From Coprinellus micaceus (taxonomy: Eukaryota; Basidiomycota; Agaricomycetes; Agaricales; Psathyrellaceae): a stretch of DNA of 64,000 nucleotides. The position numbers were made by a program, and so were the translations under genes. Within the stretch, counting starts at the first letter, position 1, and each line of letters starts with the position of its first letter. Shown here piece after piece: positions 1 through 10,803 of the stretch. The notes under the pieces are model-generated. The model was not told the DNA's origin. It worked only from the letters and a program-made list of their open reading frames with translations, and made no database searches. The stretch covers positions 1,612,001 through 1,676,000 of the forward strand of contig OX596342.1 in assembly GCA_951394405.1 (NCBI GenBank). The letters run 5' to 3'.

Positions 1-99
1 ATGATCCCAACCTTTCCTCTATCCCTCTCCCACAATCTCGATCCACTCATTCAAATTTTCCGTATTCAACGAAGGAACGACAGGGACAACAAAGCTATC

Positions 100-1657
100 T
101 TACGGCGAGGCTGCTACAAAGGCGTTGTAATTGTACGCATGCGGGGTGGTGGAGAACCTAAAGCCCTGAGGCTCGAACCTCAACACAACGGTCCCACCTC
201 TAGCAAGAATCGCGACCACATTGCAATCGTGAACCAACGGAAGGCGTAACTTTGACACTCCAGCTGGAAGATTCACTGCGAGCTTGCTCTCGCCGCACCC
301 CAACCCTATCTGAGCGGGAGCTGCCAAGAGGGCGACCACCCAGACGAAATCTTCGGTCTAGGGCAGCAGGTTCAGCTGGGAGTATGGGAGACTAGGGAAG
401 AAACTCACAAACTCAGAATTCATCGGCACTCTCAGCGAGTCTTGGGTTTGGGCCCTTGCCGGGTACAGGCGCCCCCAAAGGAACAGGCGGTCTCTCTCGA
501 CCCTTGGGTATGTGCCTGACTTGTAGGCCCTGATGTAATATTCTTGGAGATCGAGCCAACCTGGGACAACGTCGTCAACTGGCTGCTCGCCCTTACGATA
601 AGGGACACTCACCCTGGTGGTCGAAGCCATTCGTCCAACTTTCCGACCCAGGCTGCGCACCAGCAATTGGGCCCATGTAGTGGCTTTCCCCGTAGTCGTT
701 CCAGGTGATAATCTGCACAATGTCTATCTGGTCTCGGCCGCTTACCAGAAGCTCCCACCTCCGAGCTAGCAGCCAATCGTCGGAGCGGAATATGAAGTTC
801 TTGTTCAGCGTATCGACCCCGTAGTGCTGCGATTTGGTGAGCACGTTCGACAACGTGAAGCTAGCAACGCATTTACCGTGAAGAACCAAGGGGAGACTGC
901 GGCCATATACGTCCTCCCTTTGAGGTACTTCCTGAACTCGACGTCATATTCGTTTGTGATGTCGTAGTTCCCCATCGGCCACGCCGAGTCCCACTGCCCT
1001 GCGAATCAGCACCGAGAATGCTCATCAACAGCGAAGCTCGACTTACGCTGAAAGCCCCATCCGCGGAATTCATGCTCCCATAGATTCCAGGGTCCATGAA
1101 GAACGAGGCAAGAAAGTGCACAGCCGGCAGGTCCCTCTTCAATACCCTCCTCCATCCTTCGTTCACCGTGCTCTGCCCAAAATAGCAGCCCTGGCCCCCG
1201 AAAGTCGACACAAGCGGATTACCCTTGAACGCCAACTGGTTGCTATGATCATAATACTTGTTGACAAAGCCTCTCAACATATCGCCATCTCTCTCCTCCC
1301 GACACGGAATGGTCCCCATATCGAAGGAGGGGAACAGCGCAAAGCCCGAACCCATCGACCTTGCGACGTCGTATGCATCTGCTACTCGGTCCAGCTGCCA
1401 GGGGTCGGTACCCATATTCAGCGCGAATCCATCGATGCCTTTTGAAGCGGCGAGCGCTATGTCTAGTTCAAGTAGGGTCAGTCGGGCTCGAAGAAGAACG
1501 TCGATGGTACCTGCGTACCTCGTTGCCAGTCATTCCTTGTGTATGGATACGTGTTGCCGACTATGAAGTGGGCCACGACAGGTTTCTCTTTTGTCACCAA
1601 TCCGTGACACCATGGTAGAGCGAGAACAAGAGCACAGCAAACGAGAGTTCTTAGCAT
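100..1657 (-). CDS. Secreted GH71 alpha-1,3-glucanase (mutanase)
   Basis: Hydrolyses alpha-1,3-glucan, a fungal cell-wall polymer. Six exons join in frame to 431 residues: 1519-1657, 1047-1462, 877-993, 613-826, 409-560 and 100-357. The N-terminus reads MLRTLVCCALVLALPWCHG, a clear signal peptide, followed by a GH71 opening (VVAHFIVGNTYPYT). Later family landmarks are GFALNMGTDPWQ, GFALFPSFDM, VSTFGGQGC, AAVSPWFFT and TWNDYGESHYMGP with the following GFDH. The start was chosen because it is the first ATG giving a signal peptide in frame. Nothing is missing compared with a single-domain GH71, and no extra carbohydrate-binding module is seen. The family call rests on recognised motifs; the substrate follows from the family. 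Confidence 0.93.
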
Positions 1658-2264
1658 CGATCAAGAGGAGAGAGGTTTCTCCAGAGCTAGCCAACGAGGT
1701 GTAATACTGGTCCTATTGCCGACGGGAGGCTGACATTGTACATCATCCTCTGCACTCTCAGCCGGATTAGATCTTTGAAGCCGTATTCTCCGACCGTTCT
1801 GGTCAGCCTCCATGTGCTTGGGGATAGCTGGGTGCCTGGATCTCTGGGATGTAGCTATCGTACGCAACCAACCATCCTCGGCAACTCCTTGGAATCGCAT
1901 TTAGGGACGTCGCGGAACTACCTTGTATTATCAGGTTCTAATGCAGTCGACTTAAACTGTGGTCCCTACAATTACCAACGACGCGTGTCCGGTTGCCCCC
2001 AGTCCTCCCTCGTGGGTCCAAGCATCGTCAATAGTTGCTGTAACAAGGCCCATCGCGCCACAGTATTTCTGCCAAAGCCACTCCTGAATAGTGGGCGGCT
2101 ATGTGGCCGCACCCCTATTGTTAACAGGCGCTTAGCACAAAGCCACGACGACTCAGCCCGTTGTCATTGGCATCACCTCCAAAATTCGCCGTTCGCCATT
2201 GCCCCGGCGAAAGGGTATTTAAACCCAGGTGTTTAACCCATACCCTGGCATTCATCACCCCCAT
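1658..2264. other. Intergenic, divergent promoter region
   Basis: Non-coding stretch between the GH71 gene (leaving on the minus strand) and the BTB gene (plus strand). The only element I can point to is a TATA-like TATTTAAA at 2216-2223, about 40 bases before the proposed BTB start. No repeat or RNA gene is seen. Confidence 0.5.
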
Positions 2265-3241
2265 CATGGAGGCCCCAACAGTCTCCCCGTTCGCCATCGA
2301 CATCGCTCCTAAAGACTTCCCCATGAAGGGACTGGGAAAGACTTGGGGTTGGCGCGGGTTTCTCATTTTCGGAGTGAGCTTATGTCCATTTCAGCGATAA
2401 GCAAACGGTACTCACAACAAGGTCCGTAGGTTCAAGGCCAAGCCTATAAGGTCCCCTTCCCCGTTCTCCAGAAGCATCTCCATTTCTTCTTGAGTTTGCT
2501 CGCAGAATCTTGCAGGAAGTGTTTTGGTGGTCATCGGAAGGAAATCGTCCTCCCGCCATTGTGCACAGTGTCTGACTTCAATAGCTTGCTGCAGGCCCTG
2601 AGTTACCTGCACCACACCGAGTTCTCGGACTGGGACCGCCCCAATTCATCAGTGAAGGAATGGGCTGGTGCTCTTCATATTGCTGGGCAATGGGACATGG
2701 GTGAGGTAATTGCTGCATTACAGCCATGTCAATAGACAAACCGAGAGCTCACATACAATTACAGGTATGCCGTCTCGCAATGGGGAACCTTCCCGCCGCG
2801 CTCGCGTTCGAAAGGACGCCCTCATGCTTAACGCTCGTCAACCGTATCCTATTCGCCAGAGGCTGCAAAACCCCAGGTTGGTTGGCGATACTTTACTATC
2901 ATTTAATCGCCAACTGGGACCATCCTGCTCGATTTCCTCTCGACCAGCTGGCCCGGTACTTTGGCTGGGAGACTGTCGCCCGCCTCGGCGATCTGGCGAG
3001 CAAGGCTAATGCAGCCCCTCGACGCCAAGCAAGAGTGGAGTTTGCCAGCCTGGATAGCGACCACCGCCACGTCTTCAATATTTCCTACGGGTTCCCTGAA
3101 CCGACTGAGGTAGATTGCGTATATACGTACCTCAGGATCTTTCCTGACCCTGCCAACCCTCGGGGACTCGCCGGTTGGGCTCTTGTGCAGACGGTCCAAC
3201 AGGCGTTCGCGAAGGAGTTCCAGGGCATGTCCTCTGCCTAA
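2265..3241 (+). CDS. BTB/POZ domain protein
   Basis: Member of the large mushroom BTB/POZ family; such proteins usually serve as protein-interaction or cullin-3 adaptor modules, but this one's partner is unknown. Exon 1 (from ATG 2265) ends ...GFLIFG. After a splice the next exon begins VQGQAYKVPFPVLQKH, which matches the FRVEGxLYKVPRxxFEK opening of the family. It continues through SLLQALSYLHHTEF and AHIAGQWDMGE. A donor at GTAATT joins in phase to VCRLAMGNLPAAL and the typical RILFARGCKTPGWLAILYYHL helical region. The first exon is the weakest part, since its sequence is not family-like. A TATTTAAA box lies about 40 bases upstream. A second BTB gene is at 31737-32791. Confidence 0.68.
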
Positions 3242-3619
3242 GTCCATCGCCTTTCCTTGAATTGGAGTTTCCAGGGAGCCCCCTTCTTCTCGAAATCGAC
3301 CTTGGCAGTGGGTGAACTCTGTGTTGTTAGTCCTCCAGTGTATTTGTAGCCTTAGGCAAAGACTTGAGCGTTTCAAGTTTGCACCAATTCATGAAGGGCA
3401 TGCGGCTTGATGGACTTGAAAGCGACCGCGTTGACTAGCGCACGTTCGGTCCTATCGATTACTTGAGCTGCTACGGCTACAGTGGTGGATTAGAGACAAC
3501 ATGACAATACAACAACATTAACTCATGACATAGAGAGCCGAGAATACCGAGACGCATACACACGACAAGTGTCTTTCAGACAATCTGTTGAACAGGGATA
3601 ATTGCGCATGACCCCAACC

Positions 3620-4912
3620 TCAAGCAGGGGCTTGACCCAGGTTCGATGGGCCTGGTGTGGGAGTAGTCGCTGGCGTCGACAACATGCTATATGGCGTTGG
3701 GCGCATATGGTTCGTCCTTGGGCTAGACGAGAGATGGTTGGACCAAAAGCCTTCGTAGGTCAGTCCGGATGCCGGCATAGCTCCAAAGTTGAAGGGCTCT
3801 TGTTTGTAGTATTGGGACGAGGATGCTGTAGAGGTAGATGTTGCCATGCTGGGAACCGTGCTGGCCGTAGTTGATCCCGAAACGTTCGGTTTTGGATACG
3901 AAGAAGGAGCAGCGGGAGTTGAGGAAGGGGAAGGCGTAGTTTTTGAGGAAGGTTCTTGTGGCTGGTTGGTGGGAGCCGTCGGTCGCTGAGCAGTGCCTGA
4001 AGCAAAGACGGAGTATGAAAAGTGAGGAGGTTGAGGTGCGGAGACAAGGGCCACTGGGCTCTGAAGCACAGTTTGTGGAAGAGTCTGCCGTTGTGGGGAT
4101 TTAGGAAATGATAGATATGACTGTGGTGGCACAGCAGAGCTGGTTGGCGTTGGCTTATCATCGGCCGTGGGTGTGGGGGTTGTGGAGGGTGGAAGCATTT
4201 GGTGAGGGGTGTTTGAAGACGGGGCAGAGTTCGATCTCGCCAAGTTCATGGTGAGGCTCATGTATGGATTTACGCTCCTGCTTCTCGGTGCAGAGGCGCC
4301 TCCGTTTGTCGTCGAAGTTGGCCCTTGAGCTGGGGCAAGATATGAGAGAGTCGATGGTCGGGGAGCAGGGGCAGGGTAAGAGGTCCTGTCAGGCTGAATT
4401 ATCGTCGCCACAAGATTGGATTGAAACTGTTTTGGACCTCTCTGGTACGAGTGGTGGAAATACAGATTCTCAACCTCGTTGAGTGTCTGTTTTTCCTGCA
4501 GGCACATTTCAGCGCCTATCCAACGATCTTTGCAGTACAATTCACTCACCCAGCCGTACTCGACCTTTAATCGCGCATACTGCAACCGCATTTGCAGATG
4601 TCTGCAGAACTGGGGGTCTGGTAGTCAGAACATGCAGAACCTTGAAGAACCAATCGGTCAGACACTCACATGGTGGCATTTGGCTCTTTCCAAGCTCTGT
4701 TTTCGTTTGCGATCCCCATCCTGAGCCTGAGAGACGGTGGCGGTCACTGTTGCCACCATTTTGGAGATCTTTTTGGGTCCTTCCAGGCCTGTGGGGTCAG
4801 GAATTGGATTTGGGTCGGTGGAGGAGGAGGAGATGGTTGCCGGGGTGTGAACGCCTCGGTCACGTGTGTTGATGAACGAGTCACATGGCAAAGTGATTTG
4901 TAATGATGGCAT
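3620..4912 (-). CDS. Uncharacterised protein, helical N-terminus and Pro/Ser/Thr-rich tail
   Basis: I do not recognise a named family. Three exons splice cleanly. The first carries TVSQAQDGDRKRKQSLERAK, the second the short MRLQYARLKVEYGW, and the third starts EKQTLNEVENLYFHHSYQRG. Together they give about 80 residues of charged, probably helical sequence. The rest, roughly 290 residues, is low-complexity and rich in P, S, T, N and Q, ending GPSNLGQAPA. The conserved-looking helical part and clean splicing argue for a real gene. The start is uncertain: ATG 4912 opens the frame, but an internal ATG (MVATVTATVSQ) is also possible. It is transcribed away from the HAAO gene, with only 134 bases between the two starts. 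Function unknown. Confidence 0.7.
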
Positions 4913-5046
4913 TAGGGGAGGTCCTGGACAGGGGCTAGTCCTGGTTTGCCTGGTCGAGTCAGCCCGCCTGGGCGGAATAGTAGTCGGCGATTTGCAATTC
5001 GAGCTTCTTCCTTTCGCTCAACCTTCACTCTTTGTCTACCGACAAT
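4913..5046. promoter_or_regulatory. Short bidirectional promoter
   Basis: Only 134 bases separate the ATG of the minus-strand unknown gene from the ATG of 3-hydroxyanthranilate dioxygenase, so both promoters must share or overlap this interval. No TATA box is evident. The interval is an inference from gene positions; no specific factor site was recognised. Confidence 0.5.
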
Positions 5047-5723
5047 ATGCCCCTCCCACCGCCTCTGAACTTCACGAAATGGCTCGAGGACAAGGGCCAC
5101 CTGCTCCAACCACCAGTGAACAACTTCTGTTTGTACAGCGGGGACGATTTTACTGTAATGGTCGTGGGCGGGCCCAATGAACGGAATGATTATCACTGGA
5201 ACGAGACAGAGGTATACCTCCCCAGCTCCCATCCCAATTCAGTTGCTCACATCCCATAGGAATGGTTCTATCAATACAAGGGCGACATGCTGCTGCGCGT
5301 TGTGGACGATGGAAAGTTCAGCGACATCCCGATCAGAGAGGGCGAAATGTTCCTGCTGCCAGGTGAGTTACAGATTAGTCGTTTCTGGACTATTGGACTG
5401 ACCGGGTACTCAAAGGGAAAACGCCGCACAACCCTGTGAGATTTGCCAATACAATCGGAATCGTTATTGAGCGAGTCCGACCCGAAGGTTCAATTGGTGA
5501 GCAACGCCTGTGTCCCCTTCGGTTTTCGCACTGACCGACTTACACAGACCGCTTGAGATGGTACTGCCCCTCGTCTACCCACGCCGAACCCACCATCATC
5601 TACGAAGAGTCGTTCCACTGCACCGACCTTGGGACGCAGTTGAAGCCAGTAATCCAGAGATGGCAGGCGGATGAGAAGCTGAGGACCTGCAAGACTTGCG
5701 GTACCATTGCTCCACCAAAGTAG
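5047..5723 (+). CDS. BNA1: 3-hydroxyanthranilate 3,4-dioxygenase
   Basis: Iron enzyme of the kynurenine route; it opens 3-hydroxyanthranilate to the precursor of quinolinate, and so supplies de novo NAD synthesis in the cytosol. Four exons (5047-5211, 5260-5362, 5416-5496, 5548-5723) sum to 174 residues, the normal length for fungal enzymes. The cupin iron ligands are visible: the His of [13 protein letters not shown] with the following Glu, and the His of TPHNPVRF. The substrate-site strand [14 protein letters not shown] is conserved. The C-terminus has the second metal site as CKTCG, with WYCP before it. The start is [14 protein letters not shown], the usual N-terminus. All introns have GT..AG ends. 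Confidence 0.95.
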
Positions 5724-6604
5724 GGCTGTGTGTATGGTATTGTCTGAACACTGTATATCCCGGTGGGTCCACACAGGTGGACCTCAGACGAACGTGCCGG
5801 TGCTTATCAGCTCGAGGTATGACGTAGGGCTATAAGCTTTTTCAGGCATCTCTGCGCTATCTAGCCGAGCTGGTTCTGACATCGGGAAATGACCTGGAAT
5901 GACGCGCACACCCACCTTGTTTGGCCGCGATTCTTCGCGATCATCACCCCAACCGCGCTTGTACCTCTTCCATTCCAGTCATGCCACCTCACCATCGCAT
6001 TCCCCTGCCGCGTATGCACTCCCAACCCTCCTTCTAGCACTCGGCTGAAGGAAGCGACCGGCATCATGACGATGTAATTATTCTTTTCGCCACCATCATG
6101 GTGAATCTCACCAGCTCATCCAATGTCATCAGCCAGTGGCACAACTCTTCGACATGATTGATGCTCAACGACATGCCAGCTGACCCCTTCCAACCCCATC
6201 CCATCCCACCCTTCCTATGTCGGGACCTGCGAGCTATATTCAGGCTTCTAAATGATGGTAAGTCCCGATCGGAGTGCGCTCTGCGCAGCTTCCAGGTCCC
6301 AACAAGTCTCAAGCGCCTTCTAGGCTTCCTTTATTTTGTGCAGAAGGTGCCAACGAGAGCCCCAATTCGCCTCCGCGCATCGCCTCCTCGACGGGTACTT
6401 TGCCACCATAATGGATCGCCATGTATCGCGATTGTTCTGCCTACCATCTGCACATGGCGCGACTAATCGCAACCCCTGAGCTCATAATGAAGAGCCGGGT
6501 GTGGTATAAAGTCAGAGCAGGGATCTTCACCATCGTCTCCAGCCCTCCCCTCCATCCCTCCAAACCTCATTTCAACTTCCCAGCCCCCTTTCCTCTACCC
6601 AACC
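5724..6604. other. Intergenic region upstream of the DSYGSS gene
   Basis: No convincing gene. The last 120 bases contain a good TATA box (listed separately) and a C/T-rich leader that runs into the ATG at 6605, as in many strongly expressed fungal genes. Confidence 0.5.
6505..6510 (+). promoter_or_regulatory. TATA box of the DSYGSS-repeat gene
   Basis: TATAAA about 95 bases upstream of the ATG at 6605, followed by a pyrimidine-rich leader (6535-6600). This fits a strong core promoter. Confidence 0.6.
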
Positions 6605-7888
6605 ATGCCCAACCACGGATCGAAGAACAGCTCTGGCCGCCGTGACGGCAGCACTGAGCGCGACTCGTCCAATTCTTATGGTGGCGACCGCCAGTCCTCC
6701 AACAACTACGGCTCCTCTGAGAGCCGTGGCGACTCTTACGGCAGTGGTCGCGATGAATCCGACTCGTACGGTTCTTCTGGCCGCCGCGAGGAGAATAACT
6801 CCTCCAACTATGGTTCCGGCCGCAACGAGGACGACGATGGACGCCCCTCTTCCAACAGGTCAGCAACCTTGCAGTCATTCCGCACCCGCATTCACCTTCT
6901 AACCAGATTTTACAGGAATGAGTACGGCTCGTCGAACTCGAACTCGAACTCGAACTCCTATGGATCTTCCAAGGACGACGATAGCTATGGTAGCTCTAAC
7001 AAGCGCGACGAAGAGCCCTCTTATGGTTCATCAAACAAGAACCAGAACAACCCCAACTCCAACAACAATGACTCTTACGGTTCCTCCAACCAACGTGAAG
7101 AGGACTCTTATGGCTCGTCGAAGGGGAGCAACTCCTATGGTTCCGACAACAAGAATTCCGGCTCGTCTGGGGACAACAGGCGCGACGACGACGATTCGTA
7201 CGGCTCGTCGAAGAAGGACAGCAACGCCTACGGATCTTCCAACAAGCGCGATGAGGACTCCTATGGGTCCTCCAACAAGCGTGACGAGGACTCCTACGGC
7301 TCGGCCAATAAGCCCTCTTACGGCTCTTCGAATGACGACGAGAATAAGACTCCCTCCTACGGATCGAACAACTCTTCCTCGAAGCCTTCCGACAGCTACG
7401 GCTCGTCCGAGTCCAACTCTTATAACTCAAACTCAAACTCTTCTAACAACAATTCCTCCGACAACGACAACTCCTCATCGAACGACTGGGTCAGCAAGAC
7501 TGTCAAATCCACTGCGGCTTCTGCCGGCTACAATCTTGTCAGTTCACCCTTCTCACCCAACTACATAATGACGCCCGCTTACCTGCCTTTATTTGACAGG
7601 ATGACAAGACCGCCAACTTTGTTGGCCAGGCTTTGGAGGGTGGCTTGAAGAAGCAGTTTGGCTCCGGTGGAAACTCTGAGCAGAACAACAAGGGTAGCAA
7701 CGATGGAGACTGGCTCGACAAGTCCGTCAGGTCCACTGCGTCTTCCGCCGGCTTCAACCTCGACGATAGCACCGCCAAGGCCATTGGCAGTGGGTTGGAG
7801 GAAGGGTTCAAGAAGTTCGGCTGTGAGTGCTTACTGTTTTGTGGTTCCATTCTTACTCATATGTCCGTTTACAGTCGGCAACAAGTAA
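6605..7888 (+). CDS. Intrinsically disordered DSYGSS-repeat protein with duplicated C-terminal module
   Basis: Four exons (6605-6858, 6916-7537, 7600-7822, 7875-7888) sum exactly to 370 residues. Residues 1 to about 285 are built from some nineteen short units of the form D-S-Y-G-S-S, separated by charged or Asn/Ser-rich spacers such as NKRDED. The composition is almost free of hydrophobic residues apart from Tyr. The last about 85 residues hold two copies of an amphipathic module: DWVSKTVKSTAASAGYNLDD...GGLKKQFG and DWLDKSVRSTASSAGFNLDD...EEGFKKFG. Regular Tyr spacing in a polar, glycine/serine matrix resembles prion-like or condensate-forming sequences; this is inference. The last exon encodes only the final residues (FGNK) and the stop. 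A TATA box and pyrimidine leader precede it. No signal peptide or membrane segment. Function unknown. Confidence 0.85.
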
Positions 7889-8936
7889 AACGAGCAACAT
7901 TTAACTGTTTCGCTTTGCAAGCAGGAAGAAGTAATGGGCATAAGTTTAATTCAGCTGCCTATGGACTCCCCTATCTTCTCCCCCCCTTCGCGATATTACC
8001 ACAAGGAATAAATGTACCATACAATCCGACATCCGAATCTGGAATACCCAAGAACCCTCTACCTCTCTTCTTCGAGTCAGAGCTAGCCAGAACAGCATCG
8101 AACCAGCGAACTGACTCGCCTTGACCTTAACCTGGTGTCGGATCCTGGTGTGGGGTAGAACCGGCGAAGCTCGACCTCCTGCGCCCCCACCCCCTGAACC
8201 CATTGTGCTAAGGAGGAAGACTTCTGTTGGATTCACCGGGGTGCTCGGTCTCTTTGGCCCTTTGGGACCTTGAATAGAGCGCTGGTCTGCGCCCGGTTTT
8301 AGAATACCTAGGGCGGCGGCGAACTCGTCAAAAGCCCTTTCCGTGTCGACCTTCGGATTCCGCGGGGGAAGTATACTTAGCTGGGGCGGGTCTCCTGACC
8401 TCCCTTTCGGTCTCATGGGGAAGCCTGGGTCACCCTTTCCCCCTGAATCGACTGCACGATCTGGTTTACGAGGAAGTAGGAATGCTACCACTGTTCATAC
8501 TCTCGATTTCATTCTTACTTCCCAAGGCCTCGTATCGTTCGCTTAACCATGTCAGGAGCAGAAAGCTCGGCAGGCGGATATCTGACGGGCGCTTAAAGCA
8601 AGCCACCCGAACCCGCAACACACCGTTTGTTCCTTATAGCGCGCGCCTGTACGCCCTCGCTAGCACACTACAGCGGGCGCAGAACTAAGCAGGCTACCGA
8701 GGTAGGACGAAGCTGTGCAAGAATAGGTTGCAAATAGGCGAACGGGGCAGGCAAGTACGGAGGCACATCACTCCGGCAAGCAAGCGAAAATTGAGTGATC
8801 GAGAGGGTTCAGGAGGCGAAAGAAAGCATATCCTACATGGACTCCGCGAAGAGACGGCCTTGTAGGGCCAAAAATAAAAGGCGTGAATGTTACAGAAGGG
8901 GTTGTATATCTGAGAGCAGAAAGGTGACAGAGAATG
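7889..8936. other. Intergenic region before the transposon nest
   Basis: No gene I can defend. A long open stretch exists on the minus strand (7946-8491), but its composition and lack of family motifs make it doubtful. The right end merges into transposon-derived sequence starting at 8937. Confidence 0.4.
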
Positions 8937-9879
8937 TGTCGGAAATTTCCGAGAAGCCGTTTAAACGGCAGTTCCGTTGGGAGGCCGTTGACCGAGCGTT
9001 CAAGGGCGTTGAGAGCCCGGAATGGCCCAAACCACCCCTTTGAACGGTCGTTAACGGTGGCTTCGACGGCCTTGTCAACCAAGAGGTGACAGATCCCCCG
9101 ATCCTGGACATAGTTCTCACGACCCCTCCCCCCCTGGTACCCCCCCTATATAAGGAAATTTACGTGTCCTGCTTGGCTTTGCCGTCCATCCAGCTCCGAC
9201 GGCATCTTACAAACCGCCGAGATCCTACCTTTTTTCAAGGTTTACCTTCCCTCAGCGTCGCGTCCTGCGGCGCGTCCTAAACGCGTATTAAATGTGTTCA
9301 AAGGCGCGCCCAAACCTCACATCTATTCAAGCAACATGGAAGTCCGGGGATGTATATAACACCCCGCCCATGGTCCAACTTTCAGATTCTGCAACTGTAC
9401 CATCCCCTACTGACACATTTCCATTGGACTCAGTTTATCGAGAGTTGAGATTGCATACCTTACTGAGACTACTTTTAATCCTTCATATCATCCATGATTT
9501 CTCTTCTTCTATGTACTTGAACTCCATTTCCCAAGAGCGGGTAAGCACGGCGACTCGAGACCGTTGTGTCCCCGACGCCAACAGTGGGTCAAACATGGTT
9601 GCAGTGAGGGATATGTTTTTGGGTTCAAGGACAGGCCAACCAGGCGCTTTGGCACTGCGAAGAGCGCTGCGAGGAGTTCCAATACCTCTGCGAGCCGACC
9701 CCATGCCGTCCATCGGAAACTTCCGGTTCAGATCATTTCGGCGTCAGTGCTCTCAGATCCATGTCCATAATTCCCAGATCTGCCACCTCTTGTTGTCAAC
9801 GCCGATGCCTTCAGTTTAACTCAGATTAACCGGACGTCGCGTTGAAAGGCGTTGATTCGGTTTACGGAACTTTCCGACA
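8937..9879 (+). mobile_element. 222-base inverted-repeat element (copy 1), split by an inner insertion
   Basis: The outer element starts TGTCGGAAATTTCCGAGAAG at 8937 and ends GGAACTTTCCGACA at 9879, so its termini are inverted repeats TGTCGGAAAnTTCCG. It is present as two parts, 8937-9079 (143 bases) and 9801-9879 (79 bases). With the inner 713-base element and one copy of the 8-base duplication removed, they total 222 bases. That is exactly the length of the second copy at 11317-11538, which is nearly the same sequence in the opposite orientation. The left end contains two perfect palindromes, TCGGAAATTTCCGA and GCCGTTTAAACGGC. It is non-coding and MITE-like. I could not find a clear target-site duplication around the outer element. 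Confidence 0.85.
9080..9792 (+). mobile_element. Non-autonomous hAT-like element nested in the 222-base element
   Basis: 713 bases bounded by terminal inverted repeats CAAGAGGTGACAGATC (9080-9095) and its complement at 9777-9792, with one mismatch in 16. A weaker match runs on through TGGACAT. It is flanked on both sides by the same 8 bases, TTGTCAAC (9072-9079 and 9793-9800), which are unique in the uninterrupted copy at 11317-11538. That proves insertion. An 8-base duplication with a CA-starting repeat is typical of the hAT superfamily. No transposase-like frame is visible, so it would be a deletion derivative or MITE. It carries a TATATAAGG box near 9148, which might drive transcripts. Confidence 0.85.
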
Positions 9880-10027
9880 TGAGGAGCTCGAACAGCCTGA
9901 TTATGATGTGATTCCTTTCGGAGTGGAGGCAGGTACATGCTGATAAGACGATCCTCGTTCGAAGTCGATGACATAGCACCCTTAGGGGAAAGTTGCATCT
10001 GTCCCTCCTCGTTGGGTTTGCCGCCTT

Positions 10028-10549
10028 CTACGGGTTGTACCGGGATCTCGGAATGGGCTGAGGGCGATCCAGTACGAATTCATTTCTGAGAAGCCAAGGG
10101 TAGTACTGTCCACGGAAGTCCACTTCCACGGTCTCGTACACTTTCTTGACCTCCTGAAGTAGAACCCCCTTCTTTCGCCACTTGTCCAGAGTCTTCGCGG
10201 GAACTTCGAGAATCTTGATTAGTCCGACGTAGAGACCAAACAGCCTCTGGGAACCATCTGTGCCAACTTCAGGGCTCAAGTCGGCACGGTCGAAACCGAA
10301 CTGTTCCCGGAGCTGAGGATCGGTGGGGATTTCATCTTTCTGTATCGCTTGGACCAGAAGGTTGTAGGGTTTGATGACCTTATCCGGGGCATCGCACTCA
10401 AAAATGTGCAAGTCCCAGGCTCGTACTTGGCACTCCCTCGAACAATAGCGCGTTCTCTTGCAGCCTGAGCACATCTGTGTGCATCCGGAAACCGAGCGGC
10501 AGCCGTCGCAGAGTGTCTCGAAGTAGGTCGCGGCGCCTTGGTTTGCCAT
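10028..10549 (-). CDS. MYND-type zinc finger protein, short form (paralogue 1)
   Basis: Single exon of 173 residues. The N-terminus holds a MYND finger: LCDGCRSVSGCTQMCSGC then TRYCSRECQVRAWDLHIFEC, with the C-x2-C, C-x2-C, C-x3-C, H and C ligands in place. It continues with a family-specific region (KTLDKWRKKGVLLQEVKK, YYPWLLRNEFVLDR) shared with the two larger paralogues at 11.6-14.9 kb. It then stops at IPRSRYNP, about 240 residues before the others end. MYND fingers usually mediate protein contacts. The shortness may reflect truncation next to the transposon nest, but the dead copy at 31 kb ends at the same point, so a real short subfamily is possible. Confidence 0.72.
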   Translation of the reverse strand: MANQGAATYFETLCDGCRSVSGCTQMCSGCKRTRYCSRECQVRAWDLHIFECDAPDKVIKPYNLLVQAIQKDEIPTDPQLREQFGFDRADLSPEVGTDGSQRLFGLYVGLIKILEVPAKTLDKWRKKGVLLQEVKKVYETVEVDFRGQYYPWLLRNEFVLDRPQPIPRSRYNP

Positions 10550-10803
10550 AATCTCGCTGAGTTGCCTTTGGGTTGCCTGCTAACCGGTAAAATGAGATGG
10601 ATGGCAATGCTTCAACCCCAGCAGGTATGGACATACCTGCCCTCACGCCGGTTCTGGGATCGGAGCTTGCTGCCGGAAGCTAGGAATGGGGATTGACGAT
10701 GGCCGTCGCGAGACAAAACGCGCTAGCCTCGAGACTCGGAAATGTCTAAGGCCCTCGATACTTAATCCACATCTCCGGACCGGCAATGGCTGGGAATTTC
10801 GGG

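Noticed and set aside
6996..7436. Minus-strand open frame, Arg/Ser-rich, 146 residues
   Set aside because: Antisense shadow of the DSYGSS repeats; its composition follows from the complementary codons.
7946..8491. Minus-strand frame of 181 residues
   Set aside because: No domain, no splice logic and unremarkable composition; it could be chance in a GC-balanced region.
9292..9819. Plus-strand open frame of 175 residues, possible transposase fragment
   Set aside because: It crosses the right end of the hAT-like element into the outer element and shows no transposase motif.
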